Shown: positions 17,507 through 25,945 of the stretch, piece after piece
Numbering within the stretch: position 1 is the first letter of the stretch
How the letters are laid out: each line of letters opens with the position of its first letter
Origin: Dehalococcoidia bacterium
Lineage (GTDB): Bacteria; Chloroflexota; Dehalococcoidia; JAUSIH01
Assembly: GCA_030648205.1 (NCBI GenBank)
Contig: JAUSIH010000020.1
Coordinates: forward strand, 1 to 52,818
Reading direction: 5' to 3'
Length of the DNA stretch: 52,818 nt
The notes under the pieces: model-generated
Databases searched by the model: none
What the model saw: only the letters and a program-made list of their open reading frames with translations
What the model was told of the DNA's origin: nothing
Program-made: the position numbers and the translations under genes

Positions 17507-18700
17507 CTAGAGGCTCTGGTAGGGATTGCCCGGCTGGTCGCGCGTGGGAAGCACGACCTCGGCGCGCCCGGGCATCGTTATACCCCGTTGGTTCTCCGCC
17601 CAGACTTCCACTGCCACGACATGATGGCCGTCCTTCACGTATTTGTCCTTGACGACGCCCTTGCATCGGGTGATGTCCATGATGTGGTTCATAGCCCGCG
17701 CTTCGATTTGCAGCGACTTCAGGAACCCATCATCGCCGATCCAGTTCGTCAGGAGATGGGTGACCCACGACACACGCTGCGGACCGACGTCATAGGCGCC
17801 TGGCGCGCCGATGCGCTTGGCGAATTCATTGTCCCAGTGAACACGGTTGGGGACATCCCGCACTCCGTGCTCATTGGTCACGCCCGCCGCCGGGTGGCGC
17901 TGGAAGTACTTCGTGCGAATTTCGAGAGCGAGATTAAACCGGCCGCCGCGCCCCGCGTACCAGCACACCATGTCCGTGATGAGGAGAGGCCCCTTGACCA
18001 CAGGCTTGAGGCTCTCGCCTATCTGCACGTCCTCCCAGTAGCGGGGGTTGGCGCCCCTGATCTCTTCGGAAAGGATCTCCTCCTCAATCTGAGCGATCTC
18101 TTCCGCGGTATACGTCGGGGCGGTGACAGCGCCGTATTTCTTGGTTTCGTGACCCTTGTCCCGCTCGATGCGCATGGAGTAGTCCTGACACTTGGCAACA
18201 ATTACTCCCTTGCCGTTCCTGAAAACCTTCTCCTGGGTTTCAAGCAATTGCCGCCCCGCGAAACGCCCGCGCTTTTCCTGGACGTCAGCCAGGTACTCGG
18301 TAGGCGCCAATCGGTCGCCCAGCCTTACGGGGACATACCACTCCCACTTGCAACCGGACCAGAGGCCGTGAATGCCCGGCAAGGCGCCTCCCCTCCCGCG
18401 CCGCTTCTCCTCTTCGGTAAGCTTCCTCTTTTTCGACGTGTCATCGTAGCCGCCCCCGTACCAGCAGCAGTACAGAAAAGCGGGTGGCGCGATAACAGTC
18501 TTCCAGCCCGTTTTCGCCGCATACTCCTCACTGCGATAAAGAGGGTTCATGTCGCCGATGCCGTCGCAGAAGTGCCGAATGTTGTCAGGATGGGCCCATT
18601 CACAATAGGGCTGAGTCCAGGGACGTTCAATTCCAATGCGGCCGCGCAATGCGGCTATGGCCTCGTCAGTGATCTTTGGAAACGTCTGCTGTGTTGTCAT
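17507..18700 (-). CDS. MaoC/FAS1-like double-hotdog acyl dehydratase
   Basis: 397 residues with an AGGAGAGG site. The N-terminal half (about 25-170) looks like the FAS1-like dehydratase domain: FCDGIGDMNPLYRSEEYAAKT and VIAPPAFLYC. The second half (from about 230) is a second MaoC-like hotdog: YWEDVQIGESLKPVVKGPLLITDMVCWYAGRGG, then HWDNEFAKRIGAPGAYDVGPQRVSWVTHLLTNWIG. Such proteins hydrate or dehydrate 3-hydroxyacyl- or enoyl-CoA thioesters. The position after two CaiB/BaiF genes and an SDR supports a CoA-thioester pathway. The substrate cannot be read from the sequence. Confidence 0.9.
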   Translation of the reverse strand: MTTQQTFPKITDEAIAALRGRIGIERPWTQPYCEWAHPDNIRHFCDGIGDMNPLYRSEEYAAKTGWKTVIAPPAFLYCCWYGGGYDDTSKKRKLTEEEKRRGRGGALPGIHGLWSGCKWEWYVPVRLGDRLAPTEYLADVQEKRGRFAGRQLLETQEKVFRNGKGVIVAKCQDYSMRIERDKGHETKKYGAVTAPTYTAEEIAQIEEEILSEEIRGANPRYWEDVQIGESLKPVVKGPLLITDMVCWYAGRGGRFNLALEIRTKYFQRHPAAGVTNEHGVRDVPNRVHWDNEFAKRIGAPGAYDVGPQRVSWVTHLLTNWIGDDGFLKSLQIEARAMNHIMDITRCKGVVKDKYVKDGHHVVAVEVWAENQRGITMPGRAEVVLPTRDQPGNPYQSL

Positions 18701-18785
18701 AGCCTGTCCTCTCCTTGAATTTGGTATTCCGGCGAAGGGCCGCTACCCGGAGGCGATACGCCAGGGGATCGCCAACGCAGCACCG

Positions 18786-20006
18786 CTAGTAGATGACCTT
18801 GCTTTTCTCCTTCTCCTGCACCGTTTCGCGACTCATGCCCAGCAGTTCATTAAAGACAAGCCCGTTATGCTCTCCAAACAATGGAGCGGGCTTTGCCGTG
18901 TCCAGAGGCGTGGCAGAGAACTTCCATTGGGGGCCGATGACCGTGCGCTTCCCGAGGGCCTTGTGCTGAAACTCTTTGTAAATGCCCCGTGATTGAGTGT
19001 GTGGGTCAGTGAAGAGGTCCTTGCTGCTCATGGACGGCATGGCCGCGACTCCGGCGTTCTGGAGCGCATGCATGACGTCGTAAGGCTTGCGCGTCCTCGT
19101 CCACTCAGCGACCGCGGAGTCCAGGGCCGCCCTGTTCTTCCAGCGCACGTGGGGGTCCGCGAACTTGACATCGGTTATCCACTCTGGCCGCCCCAGTACC
19201 CGGCAAAAGGCCTGCCACTCCCGCTCGGCCCCCACGGCGATGCTCACCCAGGAGTCCTTGTCCGCGCAGGGGTACACATTGTGGGGAGCCATGACGTGGT
19301 CTTCATTGCCCTTGCGTGTCGGATTCCTGCCGTTCATTGTGTAGTCAAGGTACATGTCCCCCAACAGGGCTCCCACAGCTTCCCGCGCGGACAAATCAAT
19401 GTGTTGGCCTTCGCCCGTCTGTTTTCTGTGGAACAGCGCGGCGGCGGTGGCGAATGCGACGGTCGTCGCGGCTGTGGCATCAATGGTGGCCCGCCCCTCC
19501 GTAGGCTGACCCCCGACGTATCCGGTCGCGTCGGAAAGGCCTGAAAGCGCCGCGAATATGCCTGCGTAGCCTGCGTACTGCCGTTCAGGGCCGCGGCTTC
19601 CCATGCTGGACAAGGATAGGACGATGATGTCCGGCCTTTCCCTCCGCATGTCGGCGTAGCCCAGGCCAATCTTGTCCATCTTCCCCGGGCGCATGTTGGC
19701 CACCGCCACGTCCGAGATGCGGAGCAGGCCTCTCACTATGTCTCGACCGTCGGGGTTGGTAAGGTCAACAGTGACGCCTAATTTGCACTGGTTGTTGTCG
19801 TTGAACCGCGGAACCATATTGAGGAAATTCGGATCGTCGCTGAGCCCCGGAGAACGGCGTCCCGAGTCCAAATGGCGCCTGCTCTCCACCTTGATGACCT
19901 CAGCGCCCATGAAAGCGAGCAACGTGGCGCCGTATGGACACGCCATCTGCGTGCTGAAGTCCAAGATGCGGACCCCGCTCAGAGGGTATATCGACATGGA
20001 CGTCAT
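18786..20006 (-). CDS. CaiB/BaiF (family III) CoA-transferase, pair 1 subunit B
   Basis: 406 residues; GAAGGAAGAAGG precedes the ATG. The fold markers are LSGVRILDFSTQMACPYGATLLAFMGAEVIKVES at the N-terminus, LTNPDGRDIVRGLLRISDVAVANMRPG near 80, GLGYADMRRERPDIIVLSLSSMG near 115, and GEGQHIDLSAREA near 198. The presumed catalytic Asp is in TIDATAA. Such enzymes move CoA between acyl-CoA and carboxylic acids. It lies 15 nt after a second CaiB/BaiF gene; the two may form a heteromer like benzylsuccinate CoA-transferase BbsEF (inference). It is closest in layout to the gene at 27754. Confidence 0.94.
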   Translation of the reverse strand: MTSMSIYPLSGVRILDFSTQMACPYGATLLAFMGAEVIKVESRRHLDSGRRSPGLSDDPNFLNMVPRFNDNNQCKLGVTVDLTNPDGRDIVRGLLRISDVAVANMRPGKMDKIGLGYADMRRERPDIIVLSLSSMGSRGPERQYAGYAGIFAALSGLSDATGYVGGQPTEGRATIDATAATTVAFATAAALFHRKQTGEGQHIDLSAREAVGALLGDMYLDYTMNGRNPTRKGNEDHVMAPHNVYPCADKDSWVSIAVGAEREWQAFCRVLGRPEWITDVKFADPHVRWKNRAALDSAVAEWTRTRKPYDVMHALQNAGVAAMPSMSSKDLFTDPHTQSRGIYKEFQHKALGKRTVIGPQWKFSATPLDTAKPAPLFGEHNGLVFNELLGMSRETVQEKEKSKVIY

Positions 20007-20021
20007 CGCCTTCTTCCTTCC

Positions 20022-21239
20022 TTATATCACGCCGGCCAGTCGCAGCTCGACCATTTCCGTCTTGCTGATGCCCAGGCGCCCTGAATAAACCTCTTCATTG
20101 TGCTGGCCCAAAAGAGGCGCGGGCCTCTTGAACGACACCGGCGTCTGAGAAAAATGGTACCCGGCTGTGGGGTACGCGAACTTACCCGCGACTGGATGTT
20201 GAACGTCGGCCATGAAGCCCTGGACGCGCGTCTGCGCTGAGTTGATCGCTTCACCGATCGTGTACACGGGGCCAACCGCGCAGTCGTGGGCCTGAGCCTG
20301 GTGGTACACCTCGTCCTTGGTGTGGGTCTTGAGCCATTCAATGACCAGGCCGTTGACTTCCTTCTTTAGCGCGACTCTGCTTTCGGCGTTCTTGTAGCGT
20401 TCCTCCTGAGTCCACGCCGGCCTCCCCATGATCTCCACGAGTCCCTCCCACATGCGCGCCTCGAAGGCCATGACCACCGCGAACCCGTCCTTGCACGGCA
20501 TGAGGCCACCGATAGGGAGCTCACGCACTGACCGTGTCTCTACAAAGTCCTCGTTCGGGTACCGCGCCAGCACAACCCGGCTCAGAGCCATCAGCGCTTC
20601 CTGCTTGGAGATATCAATGTGCTGCCCTGACCCGATGGCGTCCCGTCCATACAGAGCGCATGCAGCGGCGATTGCGGCCGTGAGACCGGCGACGTACTCT
20701 CCAAAGTACCCAGCAATCTTGATGGGTTCTCTGTCCGGGTACGTCGCGTAGCCCAGGCCGCCGGGAAGAGTGTACCCTTCGCCTCCCGCATGGAACGTAT
20801 TCAACGGATATGCCTTGTAGTTCTTGTACGGGCCTGATTGCCCGAATGGAGTGATGGACACCATAATCAACCGGGGATTGATGGCCCGCAGCGTCTCGTA
20901 TCCAAGTCCCGCCTTGTCGAGTTCTCCCGGCTCACGGTCTTCAATCAGAACATCCGCGTTCTTCAGCAGTTGCAGCAGTATGTCCTTGCCTGACACTGTG
21001 TTGCAGTTGAGCGTCACGCCGCGCTTGTTGGTGTTCGCGTAGAGGAACAGCCCGCTTTGCTCGCTGTTCGGTATATCGCCCAGGAACGGGCCTCTGGACC
21101 GCGCCCTGTCCCCGACCAGCGGCGGCTCGACTTTGACGACATCGGCGCCCAGGTCGGCCAATAGCTTGCCGCAGTAGGGCGCCGCCGCGAGTTCACCTAT
21201 TTCGACAACGTTAACGCTTTCGAAAACGTTCTTGCTCAT
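20022..21239 (-). CDS. CaiB/BaiF CoA-transferase, pair 1 subunit A (Glu at the catalytic Asp position)
   Basis: 405 residues; AAAAGGGGAC lies before the ATG. N-terminal VVEIGELAAAPYCGKLLADLGADVVKVE and NTNKRGVTLN are family hallmarks, as are GLGYETLRAINPRLIMVSITPFGQSGPY and GSGQHIDISKQEAL. Where the family normally has the catalytic Asp (Gly-Asp or x-Asp-Tyr before an Ala/Gly-rich helix), this protein reads GYFGEYVAGLTAA. The acid may therefore be Glu, or this may be a non-catalytic subunit. It is paired with the gene 15 nt downstream and resembles the gene at 28999. Confidence 0.93.
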   Translation of the reverse strand: MSKNVFESVNVVEIGELAAAPYCGKLLADLGADVVKVEPPLVGDRARSRGPFLGDIPNSEQSGLFLYANTNKRGVTLNCNTVSGKDILLQLLKNADVLIEDREPGELDKAGLGYETLRAINPRLIMVSITPFGQSGPYKNYKAYPLNTFHAGGEGYTLPGGLGYATYPDREPIKIAGYFGEYVAGLTAAIAAACALYGRDAIGSGQHIDISKQEALMALSRVVLARYPNEDFVETRSVRELPIGGLMPCKDGFAVVMAFEARMWEGLVEIMGRPAWTQEERYKNAESRVALKKEVNGLVIEWLKTHTKDEVYHQAQAHDCAVGPVYTIGEAINSAQTRVQGFMADVQHPVAGKFAYPTAGYHFSQTPVSFKRPAPLLGQHNEEVYSGRLGISKTEMVELRLAGVI

Positions 21240-21325
21240 GTCACAGTCCCCTTTTTATGCATGACTTGCTACAATGCCGTATGGCGGCTCATCACCCAAA
21301 AGGCGCAGGTCCTTCTCCCGCATGG

Positions 21326-22153
21326 CTAGACGGAGTAGTACGCTCCCCCATTGATTTGAATGGACTGGCCGGTGATGTAAGCGGCGTCGTCCGAAGCCAG
21401 GAAGCCCACCAGCTTGGCCAATTCCCACGGCTCCCCGCGTCGTCCAACCGGGATGCCGGTTTCCAGCGGGCTTCCCGAAACGCGCCCGCCACCATCAATC
21501 GCTGCTGTTGAAACGGTGGGAGATTTGCCTCCGGCGAAGGGCTCGGCGTTCCGAAGGCCTTCGTGCCACACAATGGGCCGCGTTGTGTTGAACGGACCGG
21601 GGACGACGCAGTTGACCGTGATGCCATAGCGGGAAAACTCTGACGCCTGCGCTCTTGTCAGACCGGAGATGCCTGACTTGGCGGCCACGCAATGCGCCCT
21701 CTCTGTCTTGCCGTAATAGGCGTCACGTCCCGAGATGTGGATGATGCGTCCCCAGCGCCTTTTTATCATGTCCGGCAGGGTCAGTTTCGTCGTACGGAAG
21801 CACCCGCCAAGGTTGACCGCCAGGACGAGGTTCCATTCTTCTTCCGATATGTCCAGGAACGGCGTGGGCGGGCGAATGCCAACCATGTTGACTACGATGT
21901 CCACGCGCCCAAATGCTTCATTGGCGCTCTTGACGATCCGCTCGACATCCGACATGGAACCCACATCGCCGATCGCGGCCATCGCCCTGACGCCTTTCGC
22001 ACGACACTCAGCCACCACGCTCTCAATCTCGGCCTTGTTCGTGCGGGCATTGACCACTACGTCAGCGCCTAGTGAGGCCAGCTCCAACGCCGTAGCTTTG
22101 CCCATGTTCCGGCCCGCGCCTGTTACCAAGGCAACCTTGCCTTTTAGTCTCAC
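21326..22153 (-). CDS. SDR-family oxidoreductase with an atypical active site
   Basis: 275 residues from a GTG at 22153, chosen because GAGAGGGG lies 5 nt upstream and the protein then opens with the canonical RLKGKVALVTGAG. It has a Rossmann fold with TGAGRNMGKA, NMVG and ISGRDAYYG. At the usual YxxxK catalytic pair the sequence is AHCVAAKSG: Lys is kept but Tyr is replaced by Cys. C-terminal GQSIQINGGAYYSV is normal. The nucleotide sequence supports the Cys codon (TGC). It probably oxidises or reduces a hydroxy/keto intermediate with NAD(P), or has changed chemistry. It lies between the dpp permeases and the CoA-transferase pair. Confidence 0.93.
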   Translation of the reverse strand: MRLKGKVALVTGAGRNMGKATALELASLGADVVVNARTNKAEIESVVAECRAKGVRAMAAIGDVGSMSDVERIVKSANEAFGRVDIVVNMVGIRPPTPFLDISEEEWNLVLAVNLGGCFRTTKLTLPDMIKRRWGRIIHISGRDAYYGKTERAHCVAAKSGISGLTRAQASEFSRYGITVNCVVPGPFNTTRPIVWHEGLRNAEPFAGGKSPTVSTAAIDGGGRVSGSPLETGIPVGRRGEPWELAKLVGFLASDDAAYITGQSIQINGGAYYSV

Positions 22154-22203
22154 GGAAACCCCTCTCACTGGTTCTTTCCTCTGCCCTGCATACCCATTTA
22201 TAT

Positions 22204-23103
22204 CTAACGGAGTCTTGGGTCCAGAACGTCCCGCAGGCTGTCGCCCAGAAGGTTGAATCCAAATACGGCCAGGCTAAGGGCGACCCCAGGATATATCGCC
22301 ATCCACGGCGCCACCTCCATGTATTCCCGTCCCGCGCCGGCCAGCATGCCTCCCCAGGACGGAGTTGGAGGGGGAGTGCCCACGCCAAGAAAGCTCAAAG
22401 AAGCCTCTACAATGACAGCCGCACCCAGCGCACCCGTGGCGTACACGATGTACGGAGCGACGCAGTTGGGAACAACATGCAAAAACACGACGCGCAGCGG
22501 GCCAGCGCCAACTGCTCTGGCAGCCTCAATGTACTCCCTTTCTCTGACAGATATCGCGGCGGAGCGCACGATGCGGGCTGAGCGCGGCATCTGAACAGTC
22601 CCTATGGCGAGCACCACGTTGCCCACCGATGGTCCCAGTACCGACACCATCCCGAGAGCCAAGACCAGGGTAGGAAACGCCATGATCACATCCACGAGCG
22701 AACGCTGCACGATCATGTCGAACCGGCCCCCAATATAGCCGCTCAGGACACCCAGGATGGCGCCCGCACTCGTGCCAAGGCCTACCGACAGCAATGCGAC
22801 GTAGAGCGAGATGCGCGCGCCGAAGATGACTCTGCTCAGCACATCACGGCCAAAGTTGTCCGTGCCGAACGGGTATGTGACGCCCGGAGCTGTCAGAGGA
22901 GTCGCATAATTCATGGCGATGGGGTCATAAGGAGCGACTATCTGAGCCCCCAGCGCAAGCAAGACCATCAGGCAGATTAGCAAACCTCCGATGGCGCCCA
23001 GGGGCTTGCGTCTGCAAAAGCGAACCAAAGAGGCGGCCACGCCGGAATAGCCGCCTGTGCCCGCGGCTATCACGCGGGTCCCGACGGACGCGGTCCGAGC
23101 CAT
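22204..23103 (-). CDS. ABC transporter permease, DppC/OppC type
   Basis: 299 residues; GGAGAG before the ATG. It shows SLVRFCRRKPLGAIGGLLICLMVLLA, YPFGTDNFGRDVLSRVIFGARISLYVALLSVG, the coupling segment EYIEAARAVGAGPLRVVFLHVVPN and SLSFLGVGTPPPTPSWGGML, and the C-terminal GDSLRDVLDPRLR. It partners the DppB encoded 32 nt upstream. It is a paralogue of the permease at 13309. No ATPase gene follows; the SDR gene does. Confidence 0.95.
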   Translation of the reverse strand: MARTASVGTRVIAAGTGGYSGVAASLVRFCRRKPLGAIGGLLICLMVLLALGAQIVAPYDPIAMNYATPLTAPGVTYPFGTDNFGRDVLSRVIFGARISLYVALLSVGLGTSAGAILGVLSGYIGGRFDMIVQRSLVDVIMAFPTLVLALGMVSVLGPSVGNVVLAIGTVQMPRSARIVRSAAISVREREYIEAARAVGAGPLRVVFLHVVPNCVAPYIVYATGALGAAVIVEASLSFLGVGTPPPTPSWGGMLAGAGREYMEVAPWMAIYPGVALSLAVFGFNLLGDSLRDVLDPRLR

Positions 23104-23135
23104 GCTCTCTCCCCATCTAGCCTGGGCCAGCTTGA

Positions 23136-24092
23136 TCAGCTAAAGCGGATACGAGGATCCAACCACCCGTATGTGATATCAACGAGGAGGTTGACGACCA
23201 TAACGATAAGGGTCAGGACGAGCATGAAGGTTTGTATGACGGGATAGTCCCGCTGCTGAATCGCCCCGACAAGAGCCAATCCCATCCCTGGCAGCATGAA
23301 GATAGACTCCGCCACAACAGACCCTTCCAATGCCACGGCTATTTGAATGCCCGCCAGCGTAACAACGGGAAGCATCATGTTCTTCAAGGCATGGCGAATC
23401 ACTACGGCGCGTTCTTTGAGGCCTTTGGACCACGCGGTGCGGATGTAGTCCTGGCGCAACACCTCGAGCATCGTGGCGCGCGTCATCCGGGCCAGATACG
23501 CTGACAGGAAATAGCCCACGGCCAGCGCCGGCCATATGACCTGCTGAAGATTGACCAACGGGTTTTCAAACAGTCCTGTATATCCCATTGGAGGAAACCA
23601 GTTGAACCATACGACAAGGGAAAAGAGTATCAACGTCCCCGTCCAGAAGGATGGCATGGTCAGGCCGAAGACGCTCACAATACGCAACAACTGGTCAACG
23701 AGCGTGTCCTGACGAAGCGCGCATATTACTCCTGTGGGAATCGCGATGAGTATAGACATCAGTACGGTCAGAACGGCAAGCTCAAAGGTCACGGGGAACC
23801 GCAGCTTGATCTCATCAACGATTGGCCGACCAGAGTGCCAGGAGTGTCCGAGGTCCAGACGAACAATACGCCACAGCCACTCCACATACTGGATGTGCAG
23901 GGGTTGGTCCAAGTTTAGTTCCGCTCGGACTCTGGCCATGTCCGCCAGCGTGCCAGCGCCCTGCCCGCCTCCGGTAACGATTGCCATAGCGGCATCTCCA
24001 GGCATCACGCGCATGATGACAAATGTCAACACGGTGACACCGAGGAGCACAGGCACCGTCAAGAGCAACCGCTTTATGACATAGGCGCGCAT
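23136..24092 (-). CDS. ABC transporter permease, DppB/OppB type
   Basis: 318 residues. N-terminal MRAYVIKRLLLTVPVLLGVTVLTFVIMRVMPGD, then RAELNLDQPLHIQYVEWLWRI, the coupling loop YIRTAWSKGLKERAVVIRHALKNMMLP, and the C-terminal DITYGWLDPRIRFS, all typical of DppB. It follows two solute-binding lipoproteins by 38 nt and precedes DppC, so the order is SBP-SBP-B-C. The duplicated binding proteins may widen the ligand range of one channel. Confidence 0.95.
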   Translation of the reverse strand: MRAYVIKRLLLTVPVLLGVTVLTFVIMRVMPGDAAMAIVTGGGQGAGTLADMARVRAELNLDQPLHIQYVEWLWRIVRLDLGHSWHSGRPIVDEIKLRFPVTFELAVLTVLMSILIAIPTGVICALRQDTLVDQLLRIVSVFGLTMPSFWTGTLILFSLVVWFNWFPPMGYTGLFENPLVNLQQVIWPALAVGYFLSAYLARMTRATMLEVLRQDYIRTAWSKGLKERAVVIRHALKNMMLPVVTLAGIQIAVALEGSVVAESIFMLPGMGLALVGAIQQRDYPVIQTFMLVLTLIVMVVNLLVDITYGWLDPRIRFS

Positions 24093-24124
24093 GTTCCCAC
24101 TCTGCCGTCCACTTCTCTTGTTTT

Positions 24125-24306
24125 GACGCCTTACTCAGGCGTCTTCCACGCATCCTCATAGCGCTGACTATCAAGCTGCCCCGCGTTTTGAAGATGCAGG
24201 TTGCGCACGCGGTTCCATGCCGCGCGATAGCCGTCCGGATGCACCAGCACCACACCGTAGACTTGCTCGACCGACAGGTACCGATCAAGAGCCGCGGACT
24301 TCTTCC
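24125..24306. repeat. Near-identical 3'-end segment shared by two tandem binding-protein genes
   Basis: Comparing 24131-24306 with 25946-26121 by eye gives about 4 differences in 176 nt. The match then drops sharply, with many substitutions immediately after 24306/26121. Both copies include the stop codon inside a GACGCC-TGAGTAA-GGCGTC hairpin on the coding strand (24143-24125 and 25958-25940). Confidence 0.85.
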
Positions 24307-25894
24307 TCGCCTCAGCCATATCCACGGTCTGCGCGACTTGGTCAAACATCGCATCCAACCTGGCATCGGAGAGCTGGCTGAATATCTGACCCGAGCTGAC
24401 GTAGTACTCCGCGACATCGTCAGGGTGCCCTGTGGGCATGGATAGGAGTCCGAAGTAGGCCGGGAACTCTCGCTTGGAGCCCGATTCCCAGTAAGGCACT
24501 TGGGCCAATACGCGCAGGGTGGCGCGTATACCTAGCTTTCGCAGCTCGTTCTGGAACCACACGGCCGCGCTCTGGTCCTCTTGCCTCACTGCCATGACAA
24601 CGTCTGTGCCCGCAGCATATCCAGCGTCGGCCACAAGCTGCTTTGCCCTTGCCGCGTCCTGGTCCTTCGGCTGGCGAAAACCAGGCATGGCGAGGACTTC
24701 TTCCTGAGGCATGGACCACGGGTTCGGATAGAAGGCGCCGCCGATGACTCCCACGCCGTCCGCCAGTAACTTCAGGGCTGCCTGCCGGTCAGTCGCAAGG
24801 TGCACGGCCTGTCGCACACGGAGGTCATCAAACGGCTTCTTAGCTGGATTGAAGCGAACGGTGTATTGAAGTGCGGTTTTGATCTGGTAGATGCTCACCT
24901 TGCCAGCAAGCTGGCTTTGTACAATCTGCAACTCCGCGGGGGTCAGGTAAGTACCTCCGCCAACGGACGTGATATCTACTCGTCCCGCTCTAAAGGCGGC
25001 AAATTGGGTGGCCCTGTCGGGAATGATGTAATACGTGATGCCATCCAGATAAGGCAGCTCCTTTATCCGGTACTGCGGATTCCTTTCAAGCACGACCGAA
25101 ACGCCGTGCTTCCACTCCTTCAGCTTGAACGGACCTGTTCCCACTGCCTGTGTATCAAGAACCCTGTCGGTATATTTCCCATCCGCGTCTTTCATCAAAT
25201 GAGCGGGGGGAATTCCCTGACGCGACTCGCTGATGTGCAGCAGAAACACCGAGTCGGGCCTGGCGAGTGTTACCCGCACGGTGTACGGATCAACCACGTC
25301 TACCTTTGTAATAGAGCGATAGTAGGCGGTGAGGGCTATCCGGGTAACAGGCGGGTCCGCCTTGATCCGCAGGAAAAACGCTACGTCCTCAGCGGTGAAA
25401 GACTTTCCATCCTGCCACCGCACGTCCTTGCGCAGCCGGAACGTGTACTGCAACCCGTCAGGGCTGGCTTCCCAGGACTCCGCCAGGTCAGGGATTATCT
25501 TGTCCCACGGCGCCGTGGGGTCGCGCCGCAGAAGATATTCGTAGATCGGAAAAATCACGTGGTGCGTGGTGATGCTCGAGTCTTTAACCGCATTCAAGCT
25601 GGGCGGCTCTCCACGTTGCGCGATAGTCAGCATGCCGCCGTAGACCGGTTTCTCTCCTGGCCGGACCGAGGGCACCGGTGTTGCCACAGATGTGGGAGTT
25701 GGCACGACAACGGGTCGAGGGGTGCTCACCGACGGCACGGACGTCGCCGTCGCACTGGCGCTTGGCTGCGCCGGGGCTGACGTCGGCGCCGCACTTGGCG
25801 TCACCGCCACAGGAACAGCGGGAGCGCATGCCACTCCCACCAGCAGAAGTGCTGCCACTATACTGTTGCCTCTCAGAGCCTTAAGCCTATGCAT
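24131..25894 (-). CDS. Family 5 solute-binding lipoprotein (tandem copy 2)
   Basis: 587 residues from the ATG at 25894, the start that aligns with the tandem copy upstream. Signal peptide with the lipobox region GVAC, a Pro/Ser/Thr tether, then the SBP_bac_5 domain: GMLTIAQRGEPPSLNAV, DLAESWEASPDGLQYTFRLRKDVRWQDGKSFTAEDVAF, VGTGPFKLKEW and LRVRQAVHLATDRQAALKLLADGVG. Its last 176 nt are almost identical to those of the neighbouring copy at 25946, while the DNA just upstream is far more diverged. Likely ligand: a peptide-like or other organic compound, unidentified. Confidence 0.95.
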   Translation of the reverse strand: MHRLKALRGNSIVAALLLVGVACAPAVPVAVTPSAAPTSAPAQPSASATATSVPSVSTPRPVVVPTPTSVATPVPSVRPGEKPVYGGMLTIAQRGEPPSLNAVKDSSITTHHVIFPIYEYLLRRDPTAPWDKIIPDLAESWEASPDGLQYTFRLRKDVRWQDGKSFTAEDVAFFLRIKADPPVTRIALTAYYRSITKVDVVDPYTVRVTLARPDSVFLLHISESRQGIPPAHLMKDADGKYTDRVLDTQAVGTGPFKLKEWKHGVSVVLERNPQYRIKELPYLDGITYYIIPDRATQFAAFRAGRVDITSVGGGTYLTPAELQIVQSQLAGKVSIYQIKTALQYTVRFNPAKKPFDDLRVRQAVHLATDRQAALKLLADGVGVIGGAFYPNPWSMPQEEVLAMPGFRQPKDQDAARAKQLVADAGYAAGTDVVMAVRQEDQSAAVWFQNELRKLGIRATLRVLAQVPYWESGSKREFPAYFGLLSMPTGHPDDVAEYYVSSGQIFSQLSDARLDAMFDQVAQTVDMAEARKKSAALDRYLSVEQVYGVVLVHPDGYRAAWNRVRNLHLQNAGQLDSQRYEDAWKTPE

Positions 25895-25945
25895 ATCCGT
25901 TCTCCCTTGCGCACTCTGCCAGGCCGTATCCTTCACATTGACGCC

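Noticed and set aside
24125-24143. GACGCC/GGCGTC hairpins at the stop codons of the two tandem binding-protein genes as terminators
   Set aside because: The stems are only 6 bp and lack a T tract, and the downstream genes follow within 40-50 nt on the same strand, so termination is unlikely.
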